A DNA stretch of 64,000 nucleotides, from positions 496,001 to 560,000 of the forward strand of contig JAJOHG010000021.1 in NCBI GenBank assembly GCA_021029095.1, in the 5' to 3' direction. A program made the position numbers and the translations under genes. Below the pieces are notes generated by a model, which did no database searches, had not been told where the DNA came from, and saw nothing but the letters and a program-made list of their open reading frames with translations. Shown in pieces: positions 9,211 to 21,685 of this stretch (its first letter is position 1; each line of letters opens with the position of its first letter). The stretch comes from Phellopilus nigrolimitatus (taxonomy: Eukaryota; Basidiomycota; Agaricomycetes; Hymenochaetales; Hymenochaetaceae).

Positions 9211-12083
9211 TCACTGAAGCTTCTTTCTCTGAAACTATAGGTATGACACTTAGAGATCAGCAAAATAGAGTGGAAACGGGAGGAGATAAGAGGAAAGGGT
9301 AGACGCACGACAATGACGACCGTACCGTCGCTGAGTGTCTCCTTTTCTGGCACAAGCTCGTACCTGAACACGCGCGGTAGCACGACGCTCCATGCCGCCC
9401 AATACACGATGCCCGCGATCAGCACGCTGATTCCGATTATGCAGTACCTAGAGACGCAGTTGAAAATCCGCGCGAGACGGAATCGGAACTAGTGTCCAGT
9501 GTGCACGTACAAATAATAAGGCAGCGGAGGCGTGTCGCCGACGCCGTTGGCTGGCCGTAGAAACGGATCTACGATCACTACAAAACACAGTTCGGAGAAG
9601 TGGAAGGCGTCAGACGGTTTTCCTTTCGACTTTCTGTGGGTAAACGAGACGACATACGAAACACGGCTGCGGCAAGGAAGAATCCTGCGAAGGGCCACCA
9701 GACCTTAAACGGCCTATGCGCGTTCGGTTTCTTATAGCGAAGCCAGAAGAGCCCCTGACGTCGACGGTTTGTAAGTGAGTCGGTAGTTATCATATAGAGA
9801 CGAGAGGAGCTGCACGCACGAGTACGACAAGCAAGTTGATAATCTGCGCAGGGTAGCCCTCGAGATCCAGTATGAAAGGGTACGCAACGTTCGGAGGCGG
9901 CGCGATAATGACGATGACCTGCGTTTGCCGTCATCATGAGTCATTCGTAACATCGAAAATTGAAAAGCAAAGAAAACTGCGAACCGTAGGAATCAAGTGC
10001 ATGATGAGGCCGGGAACGGGGGACTTCCCTGTCGGCCAATTCGACGCCCAGAACTTGTTTCCGAAGGGAAGTGGTATGCCTTCCTTGGCGAGCTCTGTCG
10101 AGGAAGATTTCTCAGGAATGAATAAATGTCGGTAAAGAGATGAGGACAGACCTTGGTTCAGGCGTGATAGGCAAACGTCTGACAAAAGGGGAGTATACGA
10201 AATAAAATGAAATAAGAGGGTCGAATATATTTGCTCCTTAAGGCAGAACGCACTACTGTCATGACATTCTGCAGCGACAACAATGAGCAGGTAATTCGCA
10301 ATTAGTCGTAATAAACTAGTGCTCACTCTGTAAGACAAATGTACAAATTGAAGGCGAGGATGAGCACGAATGAGGTGGAGAATTAAGGGCTTCAAGCTTA
10401 CCCTAGAGCACTGCGTGAAAGGAAAATACGAGTTGCTTTTCAGATTATACACTTCAGACTATGAAATTATGCACCTAAGAGCGACGAACACCGTCAGAGC
10501 TCTCTGGGCCTCCGTTCCGAAGACTTTCTCGAAGAACAGAGACGCTACAGTCACACCGCTCTCCATGATCTCCTCTTTCGTCGCCGCGCTATAAATCGAA
10601 AACCGCACATATTTGTTTTATGAATGACGCACATTGCGAGAAACCCAGGGAGGAAGAGAAAGGGAACTCACGCGAAGTAGGCTACGTTCGCGAGTAAGTA
10701 CAGGACGGCGCAGATCCCGAGTCCAAGGGGACCCGCAATCTTGAGCGTGCGCACGGGATTCTTCACAGTCATTTAGCACATAATTAATATTCGCCCACCC
10801 GTCATAGGAGTAGAGGACCTTGAAGATTGCAGTCGCGTACTGAGTATGATTTTATTATTATATTTCAGATCTCGCGCTTATAGGTGTTTAGGTTGCTTTA
10901 AGGAGCTTACATCGCTACTGCTATGCGAGCTGCCTGCGAACGCGTTACGGAAGTTGGCATGCGGGTCCTTGATGCTTGTGTGGCCACCGAGGACGACCCA
11001 GCCTGCATTGCAATACGGATTGTTATGAATGAGAATATCAAGTAAAGTTTTCACGTTGTACCATACCTGTAACGATGATGAAAACTAGAATGAATATCTT
11101 AAAGACGCTAAGAGCCTAGAATACTAGGTCAGAGACACCCGCTTCACTTATCTACACGAAACTCTGATCTGGTAACTTACATTCGTAAGAAAAAGGCCGA
11201 TCCTAGGCGTGAACCCGTGTGCAATGGTCACGAAGACGATGACTCGCGATAACAAAGCATTAGAGTGAAATCTTAGGAACTAAATTGAATCAATCACATA
11301 CCTCCTAGAGCAATCCCGCGAGTTGTCCAACGATCGGCTTCATGTCCGGCGACAACCAAAATACTATTCAGAAAGGGCTTTCAATTTCTGCACAGACATC
11401 ATGTTTGAGAAGAGAAGAATATACTTCTGAGCAAACACGATGCAATTGCTCGAACTGAATCCGAGAAGAATGGCCTGCGTTGCGTAGAAAACCGTTGCAA
11501 GGTACTTGGGTTTTTTGTATACGGCTTCGAGATAAACCTTCTCGCCGCCAGACCGCGGGAACATAGTGCCGTATTCCAGCCATACGAAGAGGCCGCAGAA
11601 AGATAAGACGAGGCCGAGAACCCAGAGCATCAGAGAGGCGCCGATGGAATTCACGGAGGTAAGAATAGAAGACGGCGTTGAGAAGATTCCGGTGCCGATG
11701 ATGCGGCCGACACTGGACATAGGGGCAGGTTTGATTTAGAGCGCGTAGACTATGCAGCAAGAACGAGCAACGCACATGAGAAGAGTACAACTGAACACGC
11801 CGAGATGGCGACCCCTGCCACCAGCAGTGTCTGTCAATGTCGACGACAAAGTCAAAGATATGCTTTTGCACAAGATAGTTGAAGTCTTACCTTCATCGAA
11901 CGACAGCTCGCCGGGATTCAAAGTCGCGTTTGCGACGGCTATCTGCTCTTCGAGTACGGGTATAGCAAACGACTCGTTTATAGGAGCGCCGTTCTTCCCA
12001 AGTTTCGAGCTGCTGATCGACGCATTGTCAGAGGTTGAGTCGTTTCTCCCGAAGGGACGCAGGATGCCTCTGATGCCAGCCAT
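9211..12083 (-). CDS. APC-superfamily amino-acid permease (MUP1-like)
   Basis: A polytopic plasma-membrane transporter for amino acids, closest in my reading to fungal high-affinity methionine permeases. The start ATG at 12083 opens a hydrophilic N-tail of about 65 residues. After short introns (donors GTAAGA at 11890 and GTGCGT near 11778) comes the hallmark first helix GRIIGTGIFSTPSS, then GGEKVYLEAVYKKPKYL, RWTTRGIALG, YSYDGWANINYV, VKNPVRTLKIAGPLG, PFGNKFWASNWPTGKSP and LFWLRYKKPNAHRPFKVWW. The last coding exon ends with RKKLQ and TGA at 9211-9213. About ten or more introns are needed. The small exon around 10154-10178, expected to encode a TFAxARVNQ-like segment, is one base out of frame, so either the exon model, the sequence or the gene is defective. 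Transcription runs leftward, with 1.1 kb of non-coding DNA upstream. Confidence 0.85.
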
Positions 12084-13226
12084 GGTGATGGGCAGAAGAG
12101 AGATTGTCTGAGCTATTCCGGTCCGATGGATCTCGTTGCCATACCTCCCCTCCTTACTCTTTATCCATGCTTCAATGAAGGCATATGGAAAGATAGATCC
12201 CGCATTGCCTCCGAAGCATCGTCGTGTAGTCAGTTGAATATTGCGTGCTCAATCAGCTAAGATGAATCAGCGCCCATCGACAACAGCTGCTGTCCCGAAA
12301 GCCTGCTGCATCGAAGTGAGTAAAAAGGCTGCTATTCGGCGCAGATAGCGCGGTTGTATAGTATTATTGTTCAGAAAATAATGAAATCGGGGCCGCATGG
12401 ACTTTGAACGGAGACACTTAAGGGATAGGCAAAGCCGTCGGGCGGGAACAGGCACATCAAAAGGGATAGGCAGCGATGTTGAGTACGTGACGCGGCTGGT
12501 GACGGCGAGTAAAACCAGAGCTTGACCTGAGCTTCAAGTAGCGATCGTTGAAGGAGCGGCGACATTGCCGAGTAAGAGGGCGTCGCAATGAGGGCGTGTG
12601 CAGTTTTCCCAGAGACGCGAAGCGGAGGAAAATACGACTAGATTGCGCGAAAGACAGCATTTGAAATCCACAACAGTATAGCAGATAAGAAAATGTCGAA
12701 CGAAGGTTCGTAAGCTAACGACAATCATTGTAGCGCAGAAGCAAGAAGGTAAGATGATGCGATGGGTTACGGAAATAGAGAGGGGAAAGGGGTTATTCTC
12801 ATCTAAGCAGGATTCGAAGAAGGAGTAGCCAAACGCACGACCGCGAAGAAATTGCTCGTTTTTCCCCGAACACTCCGACCCTGCGCGCATCTTGTTCTCG
12901 GCCTGTCCTGAGACTGCACTGCCAGCTGCAGTGCGCGTTTTGTACTCGGCCTGTCCTGATTGCCTGCAGGTCGGTCTTGCTCGAGTGTCATGCGAGAAAG
13001 AAAATGAGACTGAGCGGCGACTAAGCGGAGATTGGGTTCAACACATTATATGGAATTCCCTTCTCACGCTCACTTCAACGCACTCTCAAAACTCAAACCG
13101 TCTCCTGTACATGTACTTTCCCCTACAGAAATTAAGCTTTTTCAAAGATGCAAAGCTGGAATTTGAAGTATAGATGCAAGATACCGAAATTTCTCTGTCC
13201 TCAAAAGAGCGTCCATTCTTTAAACG
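12084..13226. other. intergenic, no gene recognised
   Basis: This is the upstream region of the permease and the left flank of the ABC-transporter remnant. A 15-bp direct repeat CTCGGCCTGTCCTGA (12897-12911 and 12945-12959) encloses a GCACTGC/GCAGTGC palindrome at 12916-12934. Open frames here have no recognisable content. Confidence 0.45.
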
Positions 13227-14668
13227 ATGGTGCGGGACTTAGGCACGTCGGCCATTTCCACGCTGGTGTCGCGCGGCATCCCCTGCACGCGTGCATGCTC
13301 GCGTTCAACGGCCTTCGTCCGATCATGGTCGCGTTCTATTTGGCTTCACGTCGCCGTTAAGCCGCTCGTCAGGCCCAAGTCAACAGCTCCTTGCGACGTC
13401 TTCGCGCTTCTCGTCATCCTCTTCGTCGGCGCCATCCTGCTGCTGGGCGGCATATTCTTTGTCCACCATGTTTATGGCGACATTCTCCCTTCATGGCTCA
13501 TAGTCGCCGTATATGCCCTCAACCTTGCTGCCGTGCCCGTCCTCCTTATCATTAGCTTCAGCCGACCGCTCGCCGCGACGAGCTCGCGTGTAGCCAAAGA
13601 CATCGGCGCTCATATGACGCCAGAAGACTACACTTTGGACGAGTTTTTATTGGACCCAGCCGCTTATCACGCGCGGCACCCGCATGACGCTCAACGAGGA
13701 TGATGTGTGAAATTTCAGCATCACTATGCGGGTGCGCCCCGTCTTCCGCGCGTTCGCCGATCTCAAGCAGTCGTCGTTGATGTGGAAAATATGGGCCGCC
13801 AATTCACTTGATATCATGTACGTTTGGGGCCTAGATTATTCGGATATACATTCTGAATATATTTTGATGCAGTCTCGACTTTGTCCTGACCTTCGTCTTC
13901 GTTCTCTTCAACGCAACATCTCTGGTTCGGGTGCCGCACTCCCGTACGAATCCGGTCGCAACTCATGAGCGCGATCTACGACAGGGCGCTCAAGCGCAGG
14001 GATTTCCCGGTATTGTGAACACCGATGCGAAGGGTGCGAAGATCGACGGAGAGGAAGGGAATCCAATCAAGGGCAGGTAACGCGACAAGAAGGCGGAGAA
14101 GAAGGAAAAGGAGAGGAAGGAGAAGGCGGATGATCCGAAAGCAGGCGCAGACGTGGGCAAGATCGTCAGTTTGATGGTGTTGGTGACGCGAATCGAGTAC
14201 GGTCATTTCTCATTCTTTGTCACTGTTGTGATTGTCTATGAAGATTTCCATGCTCGTCTCCGAGATATATTCCATCTACGGCGCTGCTTTTGGTGTTTGC
14301 ATTTGTCTGTCCTTTTGGTTTCGTTTCCGAGCTCCTTGCAGAAATCATCATCGCGTGTACATTTCTTTACCAGCTGCTCGGCTGGTCCGCCTTTGCTGGC
14401 TTCTTGGTGCTCTTCGCCGGATGGCATCTTAACAGCTTCATCGCGAAGCATACAATTCGCATCGAGAAGGGCGTCCTCGCCGCGCGCGACAAGCGCATGG
14501 GCGTGCTCAATGAGCTTATTGGCGCTGTACGTACATTCTGTTTTCTATCTTGCGATCATGTGCTTCTGCTCTCAATGGAACTCACAGATAAATATTTTGT
14601 AGGTCAATTTCATCAAGTCCTTCGCGTGGGAGGACCGCTGGATTGCGCGTGCGCTCGACGTGAAATGT
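13227..14668 (+). pseudogene. N-terminal part of an MRP/YCF1-type ABC transporter (broken)
   Basis: Plus-strand blocks match the first membrane domain of fungal ABCC transporters: hydrophobic helices (LLVILFVGAILLLGG), the linker TRGTRMTLNEDDV, RPVFRAFADLKQSSLMWKIW, an acidic/Lys-rich insert, and FLYQLLGWSAFAGFL followed by AARDKRMGVLNELIGA and FIKSFAWEDRWIARALD. The sequence stops there: the rest of TMD1, both nucleotide-binding domains and TMD2 are absent. A frameshift lies near 13635, and the Trp expected after EDDV is TGA at 13708-13710. Further frame changes follow in the 13940-14330 stretch. The full protein would be about 1400 residues; this is under a third. Confidence 0.75.
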
Positions 14669-14743
14669 GACGTTTGCTCTGACTAATGTACACAAAATAT
14701 TATGCTAGTCTCTTTTCTCGTTGCGTTTGAGAATTCTTTAAAT

Positions 14744-16411
14744 CTATTTTACGAGAGGGACATTGACTGACGCGATGCCGTCTGCGTACTGACGAAGGTA
14801 GCCTGCCATTGTTTTGTCTGTGTTCATTGATTAGCTTGCTTGTACAACATTGCCACGGTAAAAGGCAAGGGGAAATATAACTGACAGATTCTGACAGACT
14901 CATTGACCGAGGTCAGCATGTATTCGGGCATGGGCATGTCCTGAGCAACAGAACTGTCAGTGCTAACTTCGAAAGAGTCGGGATGAGCTATATTCACTCA
15001 CGGCATCCTCCGCACCTCTCTCAAGCCATTTCTTGATTTCGAGCGCATCATTGTGTACACGTTCCCAGAGAAAGGCTATAATGGAAATATTGTTGATGAA
15101 GAGCTCAAGGTCATCCGTGCCGAGCCGTTCGAGCTTCTCGCGTGTCGCTTTGATGTTGTTGATCGACTGGACTAAGGCATCAATTTTTGCTTGCTTGGTT
15201 GAGACTTGTTCTTTTTTGACTAAGAGCAATCAAAGAGTGTCAGAGGAAGAAGGAACATAAGATAGGACTGACATTTGTCAGCAATCAGCAGGCCCAAACA
15301 AGTGACATCGCCTATAGCCGCGACGGTCATACCGCCAATCTATTCTGCTTATCAGTACGTTCGGATGAAGAATGTAACCCGAGCGTCAACTTACAATAAG
15401 AAACGGCACAATAGGTCCGGTCATTAAACTGAAGATGCCGGTCACAAGCAGTGAACCACCTGTGAGCCAACCGGCCACATTGATGACTCCTCCGATCACA
15501 GAAATGTTATTTTTCAACTTCTCCAGGTCCTTGCGCGCTTGATCAAGCTCTTTGGTGTCTGCACCTTCCTTACCGGAGGCCCAGCTGCCGAAAGAACTGG
15601 TGAACTTAATGAAATCAACCTTGAGCTTGTCAAGACGATCTTTGATGACATCAGAGGCTTTGGAGAAGGTGTCGGCATCCTGCCGGCATTGACAGTATCA
15701 AATGAAGCACTGGGTAGAAATTAGAAGGTCGCATAAGAGCATACCTTTATGAACTTCGTAACTTTTGCCACTCTCAACTTCGTAGTGAGAGATTTATCAT
15801 TGCAAATAGGGACGATAATCATGTCAAACTCTAATGACTTTCTGCATCAGCACCTTCAACGTGACATGATATAGAATTCGGAATCGGACTTACGCTGACC
15901 ATAGACAGAAATCTCGACAGCGAGATCCCTGCTTCTGTGCACAATCTGGTGATAATCCTGCAAGGGGCGGGGAGTAATCAGGGAACACATTGCCGAAGAC
16001 GCGACGAGATGAAGGGGAGTGGCATACTTGATTCAAAAGTTCAAATCTCGGGACGAAGGCACCCTCTTTCGATGGCATATTCTTCGCGTCGATCTTCGCC
16101 AGCTCTACTGTAAGCTTGGTGAACATGGTTTCGATAGCTTTGCATGCGGCCGACTCTTTGGTAGCAGTGTTTTTAAGGTGCTCAGCCGCTTCCGGAGATG
16201 TCATCGTCTTGGCCACGCCGAGGGTAAAGGCAGCTTTCTGCTCAGCCGTCACAGCCGGAATCTCGTGAGCATTGGAGACAATAATATCGATTTCATACTG
16301 GGGAAGCTGTTCAATAGCGTTGAGGACCTCCTGAGGTTTTGGGTTGGAGCCGAGATGCTTCTCGAAGCGTGCAACGACAGACTCGTACGAGGGAGGAACA
16401 TCAGAGGTCAT
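14744..16411 (-). CDS. helical protein with central membrane hairpin, alpha-pore-forming-like architecture
   Basis: A multi-exon minus-strand gene. The chosen ATG (16409-16411) precedes a PPSY motif and a helical domain of about 130 residues. It continues as long amphipathic helices, a central hydrophobic two-helix segment (encoded about 15270-15510, split by a short intron) and another long Lys/Glu-rich helical stretch, and ends with a short tail and TAG at 14744-14746. An upstream exon at 16585 followed by a GTAAGT donor may be 5' UTR or add a few residues. No signal peptide is evident. Long helix, hydrophobic hairpin, long helix is the layout of ClyA/Hbl-type alpha-helical pore formers, but it is also seen in other membrane-remodelling proteins. 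The functional assignment is inference from architecture only. All exons I followed are in frame and the splice signals are good, so the gene seems intact. Confidence 0.65.
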
Positions 16412-17703
16412 GTCGTTGACTGAGTATGCAGCAGCAAGTGTGGGTGCTGAGGCGAGGAGTGGGACGGAGAAGAGGATGGTAAAGTCGGTATGCTTATATA
16501 TCAGTAGAGCCAGAGCAAACAAAGCAAAACCGATGAGACAGAACGAGCCGAAAGACTTACATGCTCGCTCCCAGGATATTTGCACGCATTATTGTTTTCC
16601 TAGCTTTTCCGCTTTCTCTTCCTTTCCGTCTATCTGCCATGCAATCTAGGTTCAAATATTCTGGATTCACGGCCTAGAATCCCAGAGAGCTTTAAAATGA
16701 AGTATCTGGGTACCTACAAGTATCAATTATGAGCACTTGAGTTTGCCTCGAGGCCCCTGACTCGGACCAAGTCGAGCTTCTCAAAGAACACGTCGCCCAC
16801 CCCAAGTCCCTCCTCCGCCATACCCAACAACCACAACCTAGCGGCTCATCTATAAGTTGTGACAATTATTACAGCATAATTCCAGTAGTGTGATATTGAC
16901 ATACCAAAAAGGAGCCTACACCGGCACGAAGTCGACATATTCGTTCTCTGAAAGCACACCGAGGATGTCTATTAATGCTATCGGGCTTTAACGGATGTGT
17001 ACTCCTTGATTCCCTATCTCTCAAGAACACAATGCAGGTGACCAGATGTTGACGTACTGGAGTTCATTTCCGCACGATCCTCAACAGATCACCCCTGAAT
17101 TATAGACTTGAAAGTTCAAGGGCTGCCTCGATGAACTAGCAATGAGGTCACCTGGAACAAGAATTAGCGAAACCAGCTAGTACAGAATGAGGCCTGTGGA
17201 CTCGCGCTTCTCGTACCGAGAGGTCTCACGATAATAGGTTTGATGCCTCACGGAGAAGTCTAATTGAATTATCCGGTGGCTCAGAAGGACCATCCTCGCG
17301 TCAGAGGGGCTCGATCGTCTTCTTTCCCCGCCTTGCGAACGAAACAAACTAGTGGAAATAAGTATATTCTGCAATAAAATAGTAAATCGTGTCAGCACAT
17401 TTACTACACATGATGGCGAATTATTTTGTTTCAGCTCTTACAAATAGAAGAGGATGAGTGGAGGAAAGTATCGTATGCAATGCACTATACATGTGAGCGA
17501 TGGTTGATGCTAGACAAGAAGATATGGTGGTATGACCGGAATGGATATCGTCATCAGAGTAGGCCTCGAAACCCAAGAGAAGGCGAAAAAAGAGAAACAA
17601 AAGAAGAACGAGAGGGCACTACGTACCACCGCAAAGAAAACAAGCGTCCTTATCAACGCGCCCCAAGTTCCAGTAGCACAATCCCATCCCGCTTTTGGTC
17701 TAA
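16412..17703. other. intergenic between two minus-strand genes
   Basis: About 1.3 kb containing the 3' region of the SKT5-type gene and the promoter of the hairpin-protein gene, including its probable 5' non-coding exon near 16570. Short open frames on both strands show no protein-like content. Confidence 0.5.
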
Positions 17704-20303
17704 TCACATAATCACGCATTCCTTCTCCTCGAGCTTCGACCCCTGGATGCCCATCTCCGCAAACGTGTTGTATCGCACGCCGCCGCCGCTGCTCGCCGGC
17801 CGAGGAGGCGGCGTCTGCTCGCGTGTCTGCGCGCCAGAAGCTGGACGCGGTGGGCCGGGCGAGGCTCCCCTAGGCGGCGCCGCGGGTCCGACATCGACAA
17901 GCGAGTAGCGCGCGCGCTCGGGGAAGCGCGTCCGAGGCGTCCCTGGCGACGATGGAGGCGGGAGGGTTGCCGCGTGCACCTGTTGCTGCTGCTGTTGCTG
18001 ATACGGGTAGGACTGGCGCTTCGCCTGCGCGGGTGCGGGTGCGGGCACGGGCGCGGAAACCTGGCGGGGATGGCCTACGCGCCCGCGCTGGCCGGCACGG
18101 AAGCGCGAGTTGCGGCGGACCACGTCGACGACGCGCGCCGCGTCCGGGCGGGGCGAGCGGGCCCTCTGTTCTCGTTCTCGTTTCCGGTCCATGTTTGGGA
18201 TTGGGCTTAGACCCGCAGGCCGGTCTTGCTCGGGGATTGCACGAGGACTGGGGTGGGCGCGGGAGTAGGCGTCCGAGCGCTGCCGCGCGAGCGTACGTTT
18301 CCGGACGAGCGTACGCTCCGTGAGCGTGTCGTGCTCTCCGCGGGAGAGCGCAGAGCCTGTGGGCTGCGCGAGCACAGAGAGGCGGTCGCGCGCGTCTGCG
18401 TTACCCTGTGCAGCGGCCTGGGGGAGATAAGCTCAAATTAGAAACAAGTTTCGTACTTGATAGAGTCGGACGGTGCGCTTACCTTCTCGTACCACTTAAG
18501 CGCGTTCTGTACGTCCTGCGGCGTGCCGACCCCGACCTCCCAGTAATAGCCCATCGCGAACTGCGCACTCGGGAGTCCAGCGCGGGCGCCGCGCTCCGCA
18601 AAAGCGAACGCGAGCGCCTCATCTTTCGCGAACCCGCCGCCGATGCTGCCCTCGCCCTCCTCTGCACCGCAGAGGAACCACTTGCTGAGCGCCATGTCTG
18701 CCTCGGGCTCGCCCTGCTGGCTCGCGAGGCTGTAGTACTGCACGCTGAGAAGCGGGTCGAATGGGAAGGGCGCGACCGCGAACTCGTACGCGTGCCCGAG
18801 CTTGTACTGTGCGGGCGCGAAGTGCAGGAACGCCGCGCGTTCGAGGAGCCGGCGCGCCTCGTGCTCGGGCGACTCCGTGCCGGGCGGGAGGAGCGGCGCG
18901 AGCAGCGCAGCGGGCACGGACGCACCTGCGTGTGCGAAGTCGTCGAGCAGCAGCAACGCATAGACGTACGCGGGCTGCGGGACGAGCACACTCGCAAGCG
19001 ACGCGGCGCGGTGGAGGAGCGGGACGGCCGAGGCGGGGCCCGCGGGGAGGCCGAGCTGGCCGAGGAGGTGTGCCATGCCGAGGCGGTACACGCAGCCCGC
19101 GTCGCCGTGGCGCGCGCCGCGCTCGAAGCACTCACGCGCGTGCGGCGCGTCACCGAACGCCTCGTAGTCGCGTCCGAGGCGAAACCATGCGGCGTGGTGC
19201 CCAGCGCGCGCGGCGGCCTCGAACGCGCGGAAGGCCGAGCGCGGGTTCGGCGCGATGTGCTCTGGGAAGGCTCCGGAGACGGAGAGCGTCGCGCGTAGGT
19301 AGAGGCTCTCGGCGACGGCGGGGCCGAGCTTGGTGCCGGAGGACGGGAGGACGGGGATGAGCACGAGAAGTAGCTCGATGGCAGTACCGGCGAGGCGCTG
19401 GAGTGCAGGGTCATCGATTTGGGCGGGGCCCGTGGCTAGATCTGTGCCGGCGCTGGTAGAGCCAGAAGAGGCGCTCGTTCGATTGACTAGGAAGAGGACG
19501 TCGCGAATCCACTCAACTCTGCTGGCGGCATCGGCGTTCGGGGATTGTATGGTGGAAAGTAAGGCTTCGAGAGAGGACACGGTGGGGAGCGTCGCTACCA
19601 GCGAAGGAGTGGCCGTCACGGGCGGGGGCGAGGGACTGCGCTGGCCGCCATTTGACAAAGCGTCTCTTCCGGGCATCTGCGGACTAATAGGCGCCGGCGA
19701 GCTGTTTTTTCGAGGCGGCGACGTGCTGAGAGTCCTCACATTTTGTGGGGGGCTCGCACTGAGATTGAGCCCCAGCGCGGACTTCTCGAGCACGCCATCG
19801 CTAGAATCGCGACGCGATGGCGGTGCCGTGGACGTGTCGCTCAGCATGCTACTCGAGCGTCGCGACGACTGCGTTTTGGACGACGAGCTCTCTTCATCGG
19901 GCCACATCTTCGGCCTATGAAGCGTCGCGTAACCCGCGCCTGGTGGTAATTGTTGCGGTGTGGACATCCTCCTCGGGGCGCGCTCTTCGAGCGGAAGGGC
20001 GATCTGCAGAGACGCGGTAAACGCGTGTCGGTGAGGGCAATGGTGGTAAGAACTCACTTCTGCTGACGCGCTCGACATCTGATTTTGTTGTCCCGGTGAA
20101 ACAATGCTATCGCGGTCAATGTGGACGTCCGGGGGGAGGGAATTGACGCAGAAAAGGATGTCTGCCAGGGGATCGTGGACGGGGATGGGCGGCGGAGAGC
20201 ACGTGCCTTCCGCGTCTAAAAGCCTATCTAGATCTGTATGCAGCACATCCTTCCCACGCCCTCGACCCTTCTTGAAGCTGAACATCGACTTCAAGTCGAC
20301 CAT
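17704..20303 (-). CDS. SKT5/CHS4-type Sel1-repeat activator of chitin synthase
   Basis: SKT5/CHS4 proteins anchor and activate chitin synthase III at septa and bud or hyphal tips. Three exons (20303-20058, 20003-18483, 18417-17704) join in frame to 826 residues. Residues 1 to about 230 are Ser/Pro-rich and disordered. From about 330 to 610 come Sel1-like repeats, for example AWFRLGRDYEAFGDAPHA, CVYRLGMAHLLGQ, AQYKLGHAYEFAV and AQFAMGYYWEVGVGTPQD. The tail is Arg/Pro-rich with a short poly-Gln and ends in CVIM, a perfect farnesylation CaaX box, as known for yeast Chs4. The 54-nt first intron (20004-20057) lies in an open frame and could be missed by a frame-based reader. No disruptions were found. 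Confidence 0.92.
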
Positions 20304-21148
20304 CCGTCCTCCGTCCTCCTCTAGTTCTGTGCTTTATCTTGTCCGAAAAATTTTGAGGGTGGTTTACCGAGCTGCTTGACAAACATGAGAGTAAAGACTT
20401 GAGATCGGTGTTTCCGCTTCGTTGGCTTCGCCCGCCCTTTGCTTTCCATCAGTCACGCCTAAGCGACAAGCGCTTATCGTCAGATCGAGGTACAAATTCA
20501 TTACACAAATACCGGAGTTCCCTTGTCCTTCACTGCAGGGATCTGACACGGTCAGGCTCAGCACAGTTACAAGCGAGGATCGTTACTAGCCGATCATATC
20601 CAGGTCAAGTCAGGACATCCGAAATCAGGAATCAGGCCCGCTTTGACGCGTAGTGCGAGCGCCAATTACAGTGTTTGAGGACGACGGGGCAAGAAAACTA
20701 CATAATTCTCACCTCTTTTTCATCTCGATGGAGTAGTCCGTAGGTTGACTTCATTATGTTTCAGGGACAGCTACATCAGTTGCACATCATCTCGGTTCCT
20801 ACATACTGTCGACGTCACGACGTCAAAGCGCGCGTGCATGTCTCCTACTTACCAATTATTCTCACTCCTTACTTACGAGATAGGCTTCACCCCTGTGCAT
20901 CGGCCGCCTTGGGTCACTCCGATGTTCTCGCAGAGACAGAAAGCATTCAAGCTGCGCTGCTCTGGTTAACGTTCGTACGCATAGATTCATGTTCGCCCCG
21001 GCTCGTGTTTTGGCACGCGAAGCGGAGAGGTACTACAGACTCACGCTGCGGCTTTGCTTGGGTTTCCCCTAAAATCGCTTTTCAGGCCCGAGGTTTCCGC
21101 TTGGGCGCAAGTTCTGTCCTGCCCCGTGCCCTTGCTCGTTGACACGCT
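20304..21148. other. promoter region of SKT5-type gene, no gene recognised
   Basis: The stretch holds the divergent 5' flank of the SKT5-type gene. Overlapping plus-strand frames from 20400 to 21150 lack any recognisable motif. Confidence 0.45.
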
Positions 21149-21685
21149 ATGGCTAACTTTACACCCTTTCGCCACGTTTTTAGGCTTCTCTCGCGTAAGT
21201 CGTTGCAGCACTTCGTATCCAAATGCTCTGACCCGCGCAAGGCGGGGAGCACTCTCGTGGTCATTTTGTTCCTTGGCGATCCAGACTCAGCCATACCGAC
21301 TTCATCACTCGAAGTCGCCGAGAAGACCTCGCAAAAATCTGGCACTTTCAGGAATGAATCAAAAGCTGTCTCAAACCTCAAGCACGTGCACGACTGGAAC
21401 GCATCGGACAGTTCTGGAAAGCGGACCTGTGATCTTACGCGCGAAGTAGCTTCCTCTGAATTCTCTGCCAGTGAGTCTCGAGTGCTGACGTCTCAGAAAG
21501 CTCCATCTAAAAAGCGCCGGAGAGCAGCCTGCATTGAAACTCTGGCACTACTGGCTCTCCGATCAACTGAGTCCAACATGCATGTACCTGTAAATGCGCC
21601 GCTTCTTATTTCTCGTTCGGGTTTGAAATTCGTTGCAGCGCGAAATTGTTTCTTTTCTTTCCGCAGTGCGTTCCTCGTTCATTGA
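21149..21685 (+). CDS. unidentified open frame, 178 codons
   Basis: The frame opens with a short amphipathic stretch (FRHVFRLLSRKSLQHF) and continues as Ser/Thr/Lys-rich sequence with a basic KAPSKKRRR cluster that could be a nuclear localisation signal. No domain is recognised and no splice partners are evident. It could be a lineage-specific gene or a chance frame in the long gap between two minus-strand genes. Confidence 0.25.
   Translation: MANFTPFRHVFRLLSRKSLQHFVSKCSDPRKAGSTLVVILFLGDPDSAIPTSSLEVAEKTSQKSGTFRNESKAVSNLKHVHDWNASDSSGKRTCDLTREVASSEFSASESRVLTSQKAPSKKRRRAACIETLALLALRSTESNMHVPVNAPLLISRSGLKFVAARNCFFSFRSAFLVH

Noticed and set aside
18408..19360. Plus-strand frames of 296 and 199 codons and minus-strand frames of 311 and 170 codons
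   Set aside because: They lie entirely over the SKT5-type gene. High GC at third positions opens the other frames, and only the 621-codon frame shows Sel1 repeats.
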